Counted from the stretch's first letter, positions 1 through 5,804 are shown. The stretch: DNA of 5,804 nucleotides from Ignavibacteriales bacterium (GCA_016929735.1 JAFGID010000019.1:1-5804), one strand, 5' to 3'. A program made the numbers and translations. The notes: generated by a model not told the origin, from the letters alone.

Positions 1-66
1 TTAGTTATAGCTGCATTTTTTTATTTTAAATTAAATATTTTCAAATCATTTGTGTAGAAAATATAT

Positions 67-74
67 TAAATTTG
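67..74 (+). promoter_or_regulatory. Putative Bacteroidota-type -7 promoter element (TAAATTTG) for the SPFH gene
   Basis: The octamer TAAATTTG is an exact match to the TAnnTTTG -7 consensus of Bacteroidota primary-sigma promoters. It lies about 55 bases before the start codon of the SPFH gene, leaving a leader of roughly 50 nt. A TTTG at 49-52 could be the -33 element, but the 14-base spacer is shorter than the usual 17-23, so only the -7 half is well supported. The surrounding DNA is very AT-rich, so a chance match is possible. Confidence 0.4.
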
Positions 75-118
75 AATAATTATTTACCAATTACAATTTT
101 AATTAAACAAATAATCTT

Positions 119-125
119 AAGGAGG
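119..125 (+). promoter_or_regulatory. Ribosome binding site (AAGGAGG) of the SPFH gene
   Basis: AAGGAGG lies four bases before the ATG at 130. It is a near-perfect anti-16S match and fixes the start of the SPFH gene. It is the strongest Shine-Dalgarno in the window; the other genes have shorter ones or none. Confidence 0.8.
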
Positions 126-129
126 AAAA

Positions 130-1065
130 ATGGACAACTCTGAAGTAATGCCATATATACTTTATGGTATTGGAGGACTTTTTGTTTTGATTTTTCTTAC
201 GAAAATGTTCTTTATGGTAAAGCAACAGACAACCGTTGTAATAGAACGATTCGGAAGATTTAAAAAAATTGCATATCCCGGCTTAAGAATGAAAATACCT
301 TTTATTGACCAAATAATTGCCAGAGTCAATATGCGTATCAGACAATTAGATGTGGGCGTGGAGACCAAAACAGACGATGACGTATTCGTCATGGTGCAAG
401 TTTCTGTTCAATATTTTGTTATTCCCGAAAAAGTTTATGATGCTTTTTATAAATTAAATAATCCCGAGGGACAAATAACTTCTTACGTCTTCGATGTAAT
501 TCGTGCTGAAATTCCTAACATTGAGTTGGATGATGTTTTCAGAGAAAAAGATAGAGTAGCACAAAGCGTTAAAGAAAGTCTTTCTGACGTCATGAAAGAT
601 TATGGTTATGATATTGTGAAAAGTCTTATAACTGACATTGATCCGGCACAAGTAGTTAAAACCGCAATGAATGAAAAAGAAGCTGCAAAAAGAATTAGAC
701 AAGCCACTCTGGACAAAGCTGAAGCTGACAAAATAAGAGTTGTTAAAAACGCCGAGGCAGAAGCAGAAAGCAAAAAATTACAAGGTGAAGGTCTTGCTCA
801 ACAGAGGGTAGCAATTGCAAAAGGTATGAAAGCGTCTGTTGAAGAATTAAAATCTGTTACAGAAAGCTCGGGAAATGAAGTTTTAATTCAATTACTTATT
901 ACTCAATATTTTGATACATTAGATTCAATGGCAAAACATAGTTCGTCAAACACAATTATGTTACCTCATAATCCTGCGGGTATAAATTCTTTTTTTGAAG
1001 AAATAAGAAATACACTCATTGCGGCTAAATTGGTAGAAACGGAGCACACTAAAGGTAAGAAATAA
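130..1065 (+). CDS. SPFH/Band 7 (stomatin/prohibitin-like) membrane protein
   Basis: A 311-residue SPFH-family protein that should be anchored in the cytoplasmic membrane and form oligomeric ring-like scaffolds in membrane microdomains. A hydrophobic anchor covers about residues 8-30 (YILYGIGGLFVLIFLTKMFF). The Band 7 domain follows from about 31 to 200, with the typical opening QQTTVVIERFGRF and PGLRMKIPFID (residues 50-60). Next comes an Ala/Glu/Lys-rich coiled-coil helix (about 178-235) with the family feature of repeated A-E-A units. The tail holds the stomatin-like IMLPHNP (275-281). Length and order fit the QmcA/stomatin/plant HIR-like branch. HflK/HflC are related but normally occur as a pair, and no partner is seen here. 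No NfeD-type gene, the usual partner of prokaryotic stomatins, lies downstream, since a terminator and proC follow directly. The start is set by AAGGAGG four bases upstream. The gene appears monocistronic. Family assignment is secure; the cellular role is inferred only from the family. Confidence 0.93.
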   Translation: MDNSEVMPYILYGIGGLFVLIFLTKMFFMVKQQTTVVIERFGRFKKIAYPGLRMKIPFIDQIIARVNMRIRQLDVGVETKTDDDVFVMVQVSVQYFVIPEKVYDAFYKLNNPEGQITSYVFDVIRAEIPNIELDDVFREKDRVAQSVKESLSDVMKDYGYDIVKSLITDIDPAQVVKTAMNEKEAAKRIRQATLDKAEADKIRVVKNAEAEAESKKLQGEGLAQQRVAIAKGMKASVEELKSVTESSGNEVLIQLLITQYFDTLDSMAKHSSSNTIMLPHNPAGINSFFEEIRNTLIAAKLVETEHTKGKK

Positions 1066-1084
1066 TTTTCAACATTGGTATTGA

Positions 1085-1110
1085 CCCCCGACATTATCGG
1101 GGGTTTTTTT
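1085..1110 (+). terminator. Intrinsic terminator after the SPFH gene
   Basis: CCCCCGA (1085-1091) pairs perfectly with TCGGGGG (1097-1103) around a 5-base loop, followed directly by seven T (1104-1110). The stem is very GC-rich against an AT-rich background. It lies 19 bases past the SPFH stop codon, which separates that gene from proC. Confidence 0.93.
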
Positions 1111-1167
1111 GTTTCTATAAATAATAACAATAATTTAAAATTAATATTTTATTTCATTTCTTTTTCT

Positions 1168-1175
1168 TATATTTG
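1168..1175 (+). promoter_or_regulatory. Putative Bacteroidota-type -7 promoter element (TATATTTG) for proC
   Basis: TATATTTG exactly matches TAnnTTTG and ends 31 bases before the proC start codon, implying a leader of about 25 nt. It sits downstream of the SPFH terminator, where a new promoter is expected. No clear TTG appears at the -33 position, so this is a half-site call supported by position. Confidence 0.5.
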
Positions 1176-1206
1176 CACACTTTAAATTTTTATTTTAGGG
1201 GATTAT

Positions 1207-2031
1207 ATGGCTGCACAGAAAAATAAAATAGCAATAATCGGTGCCGGTAATATCGGTATGGCAATTGCCAAGGGTTTAGCTAATTCCAAAAACTATCAAC
1301 CAAAAGATATTATTCTTACCAGAAGACATCTTCATTTGCTCGATGATTTTAAGAAGAAAGGATTTATTGTAACAGAGAATAATTGCAAAGCTGCAAAAGA
1401 AAGTAATATAATTATTATTTCAGTTGAACCTCAACAACTAAACTCGTTGTTAACTGAAATTTCAACTTCAACAAGCATTAAACAACATTTAATAATTTCA
1501 GTTGTTTCGGGTGCTAGTGTAAAACAGATAAAAGATAAAATTGGCAAAAATGTAACAGTTATTAGGGCAATGCCCAATACTGCAATCGCGGTCGGAGAAT
1601 CAATAACCTGTATTGCCGCATTAAAAGCGAACAACTCATCAATTCAAAAAGCAAAGAAGATATTTGAGACAGTTGGGAAATGTATGGTGATTGAAGAAGA
1701 ACAGATGACTGCCGCTACTGCGCTTGGTGCTTGTGGTATCGCTTTTTTCTTACGTGCAATCAGAGCTGCTTCGCAGGGAGGAATAGAAATCGGTTTTCGT
1801 TCTGATGTTGCGTTATCAATCGCCGCTCAAACTGCAAAAGGTGCTGCTACGATAATGTTAGATTCTGAAAGACATCCGGAATTTGAAATTGATAAAGTAA
1901 CAACCCCGCGTGGTTGCACCATTTCAGGATTAAACCATATGGAACATGAGGGATTTAGCTCAGCGATGATTAAAGGTATAACAATATCCGCAGAAAAAGC
2001 AGCAAAATTATATAAAACAAACAACGAATAG
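1207..2031 (+). CDS. proC: Pyrroline-5-carboxylate reductase
   Basis: Cytosolic enzyme of 274 residues catalysing the last step of proline synthesis: reduction of 1-pyrroline-5-carboxylate to L-proline with NAD(P)H. The N-terminal Rossmann fold shows G12-A-G14-N-I-G17, and T38-R39-R40 after the second strand is compatible with NADPH use (inference). The family motif R120-A-M-P-N-T-A follows, continuing to V129-G-E. The C-terminal dimerisation and substrate domain (about 165-270) carries G174-A-C-G-I-A, then Q190-G-G-I-E-I-G, and the signature region T233-P-R-G-C-T-I-S-G-L. Two places differ from the E. coli-type enzyme: GACGIA replaces GSGPA, and TPRGCT replaces SPGGTT. I recall such forms from Bacteroidota ProC, so this is probably a clade variant and not a sign of lost function. 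Length is normal for the family. The start is supported by AGGGGA (1197-1202) four bases upstream. It stands alone; proA and proB are not in the window. Confidence 0.96.
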   Translation: MAAQKNKIAIIGAGNIGMAIAKGLANSKNYQPKDIILTRRHLHLLDDFKKKGFIVTENNCKAAKESNIIIISVEPQQLNSLLTEISTSTSIKQHLIISVVSGASVKQIKDKIGKNVTVIRAMPNTAIAVGESITCIAALKANNSSIQKAKKIFETVGKCMVIEEEQMTAATALGACGIAFFLRAIRAASQGGIEIGFRSDVALSIAAQTAKGAATIMLDSERHPEFEIDKVTTPRGCTISGLNHMEHEGFSSAMIKGITISAEKAAKLYKTNNE

Positions 2032-2040
2032 AATATTTAA

Positions 2041-2070
2041 TAAACCCACGACTAAATTGTAGGTTTATTT
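2041..2070 (+). terminator. Possible weak terminator hairpin after proC
   Basis: TAAACC (2041-2046) pairs with GGTTTA (2062-2067). The stem may extend past one C/A mismatch by AC (2048-2049) with GT (2059-2060), leaving a 9-base loop. An interrupted T-rich run follows (2068-2080). It begins nine bases past the proC stop. The stem is AT-rich and the T-tract broken, so termination may be incomplete and some read-through into trxA is possible. Confidence 0.45.
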
Positions 2071-2155
2071 TACATTTTTTATCTTAAAAAATAGCAAGTA
2101 TTCTGAAACCATTCTAAATGCCTATCATCATAATCAAAAAAAATAAATTAATTAT

Positions 2156-2159
2156 GGAG
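2156..2159 (+). promoter_or_regulatory. Ribosome binding site (GGAG) of trxA
   Basis: GGAG lies five bases before the ATG at 2165 and supports that start. An ATG at 2154 overlaps this site but is out of frame with trxA. Confidence 0.6.
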
Positions 2160-2164
2160 AAAAA

Positions 2165-2500
2165 ATGGAAAATTATATCGTAGGAACTGATGCAAATTTT
2201 GAAACAGAAGTTTTAAAATCTGAATTGCCTGTATTAGTTGATTTTTGGGCGCCATGGTGCGGACCTTGTAAAATGGTTGCTCCTGTTGTTGAAGAAATTG
2301 CCGACGAATATGCTGGTCAACTAAAAGTTGTAAAAGTAAACACAGATGAAAATCAACAGATTGCTTACAAATACGGAATAATGAGCATACCAACTTTAGA
2401 AATTTTTGATAAAGGAGAAGTGGTTGATGGTGTTGTGGGAGCTGTACCAAAGCAAATGTTAATAGAAAAGATAAAACCTCATCTTAAACAAACGAACTAA
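2165..2500 (+). CDS. trxA: Thioredoxin
   Basis: A 111-residue cytosolic thioredoxin, the general protein disulfide reductant that is re-reduced by thioredoxin reductase (not in the window). The single thioredoxin fold shows the active site W31-C32-G33-P34-C35-K36, the buried acid D26 before it (VDFWA), P40 after it, and the cis-proline in S74-I-P76-T. These positions match the E. coli Trx1 numbering almost exactly, which argues for a true thioredoxin rather than a periplasmic thioredoxin-like protein. There is no signal peptide or membrane anchor. The 133-bp gap after proC, with a weak hairpin, suggests its own promoter, though I see only a near match (TACATTTT at 2071-2078) to the Bacteroidota -7 box. 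The gene converges on the ferredoxin gene with a shared terminator between them. Confidence 0.97.
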   Translation: MENYIVGTDANFETEVLKSELPVLVDFWAPWCGPCKMVAPVVEEIADEYAGQLKVVKVNTDENQQIAYKYGIMSIPTLEIFDKGEVVDGVVGAVPKQMLIEKIKPHLKQTN

Positions 2501-2503
2501 AAC

Positions 2504-2536
2504 AAAAAAGCCTCTTAACTTATAAGAGGCTTTTTT
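2504..2536. terminator. Bidirectional intrinsic terminator between trxA and the ferredoxin gene
   Basis: A perfect 14-bp inverted repeat pairs 2504-2517 (A6 then GCCTCTTA) with 2523-2536 (TAAGAGGC then T6) around a 5-base loop. It begins four bases after the trxA stop and ends 14 bases before the ferredoxin stop. Because A6 on the left and T6 on the right flank a GC-containing core, transcripts from either strand end in a hairpin with a U-run. It therefore serves the plus-strand trxA and the minus-strand ferredoxin unit. Confidence 0.95.
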
Positions 2537-2550
2537 AATTATAAGGCAAT

Positions 2551-2766
2551 TTATTTTTCTATAATTGCTTCAACAGCACAAGTAGGAATGCAGGTTTTAC
2601 ATTCAGTGCACAAATCAGGAACGATGAAAGTAAAATCTTGTGACAGAGGAGGTTGCATCTCACCATTCAAGTTATACTCTTCGCCTGCTGAAAAAATCGC
2701 ACCTTCTGGACATTCATCTATGCATGCTCCACAATTAATGCATTCTTCTGTGATTACGATTGCCAT
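2551..2766 (-). CDS. Small 2[4Fe-4S] ferredoxin
   Basis: A 71-residue soluble electron carrier with two 4Fe-4S cluster motifs. The first is C9-x2-C12-x2-C15-x3-C19 followed by P20; the second is C53-x2-C56-x2-C59-x3-C63. The opening MAIVITEECINCGACIDECP is typical of bacterial-type ferredoxins of Chlorobi/Bacteroidota style. Such proteins carry low-potential electrons for enzymes such as 2-oxoacid:ferredoxin oxidoreductases; the partner cannot be told from this window. Two details stand out. The segment between the clusters is long (33 residues between C19 and C53, against roughly 17-18 in clostridial ferredoxins), and C63 is followed by Ala where Pro is usual. The start ATG has CGGAGA (2772-2777) five bases upstream. 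The gene lies 107 bases downstream of the permease gene with no clear terminator between, so co-transcription is possible. Confidence 0.95.
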   Translation of the reverse strand: MAIVITEECINCGACIDECPEGAIFSAGEEYNLNGEMQPPLSQDFTFIVPDLCTECKTCIPTCAVEAIIEK

Positions 2767-2818
2767 ATTTTTCTCCGTTTTATTGTTAAAGTTAATAATT
2801 GACTGTGTTAATTTCTTG

Positions 2819-2840
2819 ATTTTGAAATAAAATTCAAAAT
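2819..2840. repeat. AT-rich inverted repeat between the permease and ferredoxin genes
   Basis: ATTTTGAA (2819-2826) and TTCAAAAT (2833-2840) form a perfect 8-bp inverted repeat with a 6-base spacer. It lies 53-74 bases upstream of the ferredoxin start. No T-run follows it on either strand, so it does not look like an intrinsic terminator. It could be an operator or a leader hairpin of the ferredoxin gene. In DNA this AT-rich, chance is also a fair explanation. Confidence 0.35.
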
Positions 2841-2873
2841 AGAATTATATTGTCCGAATAATCTAAATATTTT

Positions 2874-3602
2874 TTATTTTATATTACTCAAAATTAAATA
2901 TATTGCTAATAAAAACAAAATTATAAGAATAATTTTATCATAAATTTCTGTTCGTATCCTCGAAAAAAAGAAACTTCCAACAATTATTCCTAAAACAACG
3001 ACGGGAATTGACCTAACAAAATCCCAGAATACATTTTCTGTTGTAAGTCCTGTTAAAAAATGAATACTCACTATAAAAAAAGATAAAACAATAAAATATC
3101 CTGTAATTTGAGCTTTCTTAAATACTTTGTCATAATTTTTCATCGAATAATATAGAATTATCGGCGGACCGCTTGTGTTGAATGCGCCACCCAACAATCC
3201 CGAAAAAAAACCAGAGACATAAGCATAAATAGGATTTATTTTTATTGAATTACTTTTTAATAATGCTTTATAAATTACAAAAGAAAGCAGAATAATACCA
3301 AGAGATATTTTTATTAACTCCGGGCTTGCTTTTGAAAGGAAAAACACACCAAGCGGAACACCTATAATAGCGCCGATAAAAACATCTTTTAATTCCGAGA
3401 ATTTGATGTTTTTTCTTAATTCAAGAAACAAAGCGAAATTAACAACAAATCCACATAAAGCACCTAGGGGTATTGCGTGTTTAACAGGAAGAAAAATTGT
3501 CAAAACCGGAATTGAAATTATTGCAAATCCGAAACCGGTCAAACTCTGTATAAATGACGCAATAAAAAATACTAATAGTATTATTAAAAATTCAATTTCC
3601 AA
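2874..3602 (-). CDS. TauE/SafE-family membrane permease (sulfite/organosulfonate exporter-like)
   Basis: A 242-residue, highly hydrophobic inner-membrane protein with about eight predicted helices, the usual length for TauE/SafE. The two-fold repeat of the family is visible. The first half opens with S20-L-T-G-F-G25 inside helix 1, and the second opens with G138-G-A-F-N-T-S-G145-P-P147. Characterised relatives export sulfite or sulfoacetate or move related anions. The substrate here is unknown, and no sulfur gene lies nearby. The start is TTG at 3602: an in-frame TAG at 3606-3608 closes the frame, no ATG lies upstream of helix 1, and the TTG is 18 bases past the transporter stop codon. The only other upstream option is ATT at 3605. 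There is no recognisable Shine-Dalgarno, so initiation may depend on translational coupling. It appears to be the third gene of the peptidase-transporter-permease operon. Confidence 0.88.
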   Translation of the reverse strand: MEIEFLIILLVFFIASFIQSLTGFGFAIISIPVLTIFLPVKHAIPLGALCGFVVNFALFLELRKNIKFSELKDVFIGAIIGVPLGVFFLSKASPELIKISLGIILLSFVIYKALLKSNSIKINPIYAYVSGFFSGLLGGAFNTSGPPIILYYSMKNYDKVFKKAQITGYFIVLSFFIVSIHFLTGLTTENVFWDFVRSIPVVVLGIIVGSFFFSRIRTEIYDKIILIILFLLAIYLILSNIK

Positions 3603-3620
3603 AATCTAGCTAATCTAATT

Positions 3621-4955
3621 TCACACTTGCTTTTTAAATATACCTTTTATTTTATCCCAATATTTAAATATCAATAATGCTATTGCCGCCAGCAGTCCTA
3701 TTCCTACAAAATAATACCAAATGTAATGAGCATTGGCATAATAAGAAAGTCGCTCTGCTTCAGTTAATCCTAATGGTAATGTTGACGGGTCCGGACAATA
3801 GGCATCCAGCAAAAATCCAGACATAATAAAACCTGCTATAGCAGAGAAAAACGAATGGAGATGACTAAATCCCATATACAATCCTTCTTCACCTTTTGGT
3901 GCTTGAAGAGAAAAATATTCGAGAAATCTTGGTGATATAAAACATTCAGCCAAGCCCTGCAAACCAATTCCAATAATCATCATTAAGGTTAGCGGATACA
4001 TTTCGAATATTCCGAAGAGCATAATCGTTCCATTTGCTCCTCCTTCAACAACATTGCTCAAAGACATTGCCAAAGCTGAAAGAGGCATTATCAACATTCC
4101 AATAAACATTGAATTAACAGCTTTTCGTTTTCTCATCAGTTGAGTTATTAATACAACAAAAATAACAACCACTAATGGATTGACATTAGCTAACCATTCG
4201 GGCTTCGCTTCAACCCCTTGAAGACGAATAACATATTTAGGCATTGTTGCATATAGTTGCCCTTGAATTATCCAAAAACCGGCAACAATAAGAGTCAGAG
4301 CAATAAGTTTCCCATTTGAAAATATCCTTACTAATCCCGCCCAAACTTCTTGTAATGATTTACCTTTTGAATCTTCTTCAACATCTTTAAAAACAAAAAT
4401 TGCAAAAAGGAGTGCAAGAAAAGCCATTCCTGCTGAAAAGAAATTTACTTGCTCAAGTCCGATACCCTGCCTTATATAAGGTACAACTGTTTTTCCACCA
4501 AATGCTCCAATGTTTACTACCCAATAGAACAGAGAGAATCCACGAGCGCGGTTAGCTTGAGTTGTTGTCTTTGCGACAGTTCCTGTAATAAGCGGTTTAA
4601 TCATCGAAGCGCCAAACATTAGAATAACGAGTAATATTATTACGGTAAGTTTTGTTGTTAAAATTCCAAGAAAGAAATATCCGACAGTTAATAATCCGAA
4701 TGCAATAATCAATCCTTTTTTAAAACCAATTTTATCTACAATAGCCCCCGAAAATGGTGGCAAAAGATAAATGCCGCCATAAAAAAAGCCTGCAATTAAA
4801 CCGGTTTCAATATCATTAAATCCGACCACATCAGTTAAGTAAAGAGTTAAAACGATGAAAAATCCGTAATAAGCAGCACGTTCCATTAATTCCATCGCAT
4901 TTGCAATCCAAAAGCGTGATGGAAATTTCCAAGATGTTTGTTGTGTGTTTTCCAT
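3621..4955 (-). CDS. POT/PTR2-like major facilitator transporter (probable peptide transporter)
   Basis: A 444-residue inner-membrane protein of about 12 helices, related to proton-coupled oligopeptide transporters within the major facilitator superfamily. Helix 1 carries the POT motif E22-x-x-E25-R26 followed by Y29-Y30-G31. An A-loop-like VDKIGFKKG sits at 73-81. Helix 4 has the conserved Lys in I-K120-P. Residues 139-151, FSLFYWVVNIGAF, fit the PTR2 family signature. Helix 10 shows G334-L-A-E-C-F-I-S-P341 and a later A352-P-K, also POT-like. In helix 7 the acidic residue usual in POT proteins seems to be missing (FWIIQGQ, 226-232), so coupling or substrate may differ from classical di/tripeptide symporters. 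Length is at the short end for POTs. The start ATG has AGGA at 4961-4964. It lies 17 bases downstream of the peptidase gene and 18 upstream of the permease gene, so co-transcription is likely. The family call is firm; the peptide substrate is inference. Confidence 0.86.
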   Translation of the reverse strand: MENTQQTSWKFPSRFWIANAMELMERAAYYGFFIVLTLYLTDVVGFNDIETGLIAGFFYGGIYLLPPFSGAIVDKIGFKKGLIIAFGLLTVGYFFLGILTTKLTVIILLVILMFGASMIKPLITGTVAKTTTQANRARGFSLFYWVVNIGAFGGKTVVPYIRQGIGLEQVNFFSAGMAFLALLFAIFVFKDVEEDSKGKSLQEVWAGLVRIFSNGKLIALTLIVAGFWIIQGQLYATMPKYVIRLQGVEAKPEWLANVNPLVVVIFVVLITQLMRKRKAVNSMFIGMLIMPLSALAMSLSNVVEGGANGTIMLFGIFEMYPLTLMMIIGIGLQGLAECFISPRFLEYFSLQAPKGEEGLYMGFSHLHSFFSAIAGFIMSGFLLDAYCPDPSTLPLGLTEAERLSYYANAHYIWYYFVGIGLLAAIALLIFKYWDKIKGIFKKQV

Positions 4956-4972
4956 TTGGTTCCTATATTAAG

Positions 4973-5804
4973 TTATTCAATAATACCATTATAAATTTCA
5001 CCTTTTTGTTTTAGGATATCAAAGACATATCCATTTACTACGGCATAACGTAATTTGTCTTTATCTTTAATAATAAAATTTGCGGGACTACCGATTCTTA
5101 TTTCTTTGTTATTTTTTTGATTCTCTTTTGTTAAGATATTAATAGGGAATGTTGTGCACCGTTCTTTGGTATCGTAATTATATACTTTTACTGAGGTATA
5201 ACCCTGTTCATATAATTTCTTAAAATCCATTTTATGCAGTTCTTCAATTGAATTAATTTCATCGGGGTATCTCTCGCCCGGAAATATTTTCATTGTATCA
5301 CAATCAAGTTCGTCATAACCAAAGAACGGCGTTAGATCACCGATATCCTGCACCCTTCCGATAAAATTTATTTCTTGTTTATCCTTTAGTATATGTTCTG
5401 TCCTGTACACTCCGATATCAACTAAAATCTCTTTACCATCCTTTTCCATTATTAAATTTCTTAACAATAAATCAAATGCTCGTCTTTCGTTTTCTGGAAT
5501 ATCGAAGTAAGTTTGTATATCAGATGTTTTATAACACTCATTCGAAATAGATTGAAACGCTGATAACAATGCAACAAAATTTATTTTTCGAAGAAATTGT
5601 TTTTCAAAGTCATTTTTCCAACCACCCGTTTCGATTAGGACAGAGCTTGTTCCCCATTTTATCATATTATCACCAAATGCTCGCGGTTCAAAATCATCAT
5701 TGTACTTAGCAATATGGCCAGGAATAAATTGTGAAAGTTCTTCAAATAAACAGGAAATTAATTTCATTGTCCTTTCTCTGACATCGTTGATATCTTTTTC
5801 ATAA
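4973..5804 (-). CDS. M14-type zinc carboxypeptidase-like protein, C-terminal part (5' end beyond window)
   Basis: The reading frame stays open to the window edge, 12 codons beyond the first visible ATG at 5767. The gene is therefore truncated here, and that ATG is probably an internal Met: the codons before it continue the same helix-like, charged sequence (YEKDINDVRERT) and no Shine-Dalgarno precedes it. At least 276 residues are visible. Residues 52-63, SSVLIETGGWKN, with E58 as the presumed catalytic Glu near the end of the peptidase domain, together with RAFGDNMIKWGT before it, match M14 metallopeptidases. The zinc ligands (HxxE and a later His) would lie upstream, outside the window. After about residue 85 there is an alpha/beta C-terminal region of unclear function, ending in a strand-rich GSPANFII...VVNGYVFD segment (238-264) that resembles the closing sheet of amidohydrolase-like proteins. 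M14 enzymes cleave C-terminal residues from peptides or peptidoglycan stems. As first visible gene of the operon before a POT transporter, a peptide-processing role is plausible. Confidence 0.75.
   Translation of the reverse strand, partial: YEKDINDVRERTMKLISCLFEELSQFIPGHIAKYNDDFEPRAFGDNMIKWGTSSVLIETGGWKNDFEKQFLRKINFVALLSAFQSISNECYKTSDIQTYFDIPENERRAFDLLLRNLIMEKDGKEILVDIGVYRTEHILKDKQEINFIGRVQDIGDLTPFFGYDELDCDTMKIFPGERYPDEINSIEELHKMDFKKLYEQGYTSVKVYNYDTKERCTTFPINILTKENQKNNKEIRIGSPANFIIKDKDKLRYAVVNGYVFDILKQKGEIYNGIIE

Noticed and set aside
1..129. Possible end of a minus-strand gene at the left edge (TTA at 1-3)
   Set aside because: Three bases cannot support a gene; the stretch is AT-rich intergenic DNA with only a promoter-like element and the RBS.
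454..702. Minus-strand open frame inside the SPFH gene
   Set aside because: Its product is antisense to the Band 7 domain, with no start signal and no recognisable motif; similar shadows at 162-392, 1431-1634, 1827-2024 and 3403-3609 were dropped for the same reason.
2032..2164. Possible riboswitch or leader element before trxA
   Set aside because: Only a weak hairpin near the proC stop and AT-rich sequence are visible; nothing matches a known riboswitch core.
2148..2450. Open frame of 100 codons on the minus strand opposite trxA
   Set aside because: It is the antisense of a clear thioredoxin gene, has a low-complexity Leu/Gln-rich product and no family resemblance.
2588..2830. Open frame of 80 codons on the plus strand over the ferredoxin gene
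   Set aside because: It is the reverse complement of the dicluster ferredoxin, whose eight motif cysteines show that the minus strand is coding.

Overview
The window is an AT-rich, tightly packed chromosomal segment from a bacterium that looks like a member of the Bacteroidota or the closely allied Ignavibacteriota. The reasons are the low GC content, exact TAnnTTTG (Bacteroidota-type -7) elements upstream of two genes, and a ProC whose active-site motifs (GACGIA, TPRGCT) follow what I recall as the Bacteroidota form rather than the E. coli form. This placement is inference from style, not from a marker gene.

Left half, plus strand (1-2536): three apparently separate transcription units. First is a stomatin/prohibitin-type SPFH membrane protein (130-1065), closed by a strong intrinsic terminator. 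Second is pyrroline-5-carboxylate reductase proC (1207-2031), the last step of proline synthesis, followed by a weaker hairpin. Third is thioredoxin trxA (2165-2500). A 14-bp perfect hairpin flanked by A6 and T6 (2504-2536) sits between trxA and the converging minus-strand genes and should terminate both directions.

Right half, minus strand (2551-5804, transcribed right to left): a compact run of a zinc carboxypeptidase-like (M14) protein cut by the window edge, a POT/PTR2-type major facilitator transporter and a TauE/SafE-type membrane permease, with 17- and 18-nt gaps. After 107 nt comes a small two-[4Fe-4S] ferredoxin. The first three genes look like one operon. The ferredoxin may be a read-through product or may have its own promoter, since no clear terminator separates it from the permease gene. 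A peptidase next to a peptide-type transporter suggests scavenging of peptides or amino-acid derivatives; the permease substrate is unknown.

No tRNA, rRNA, CRISPR array, insertion sequence or phage gene is visible, and no gene-free stretch reaches 300 bases. The content is mostly ordinary housekeeping and transport. I do not see a convincing new system. The best second looks are the peptidase-transporter-permease operon, the missing TM7 glutamate in the POT protein, and the ferredoxin with a long inter-cluster loop.
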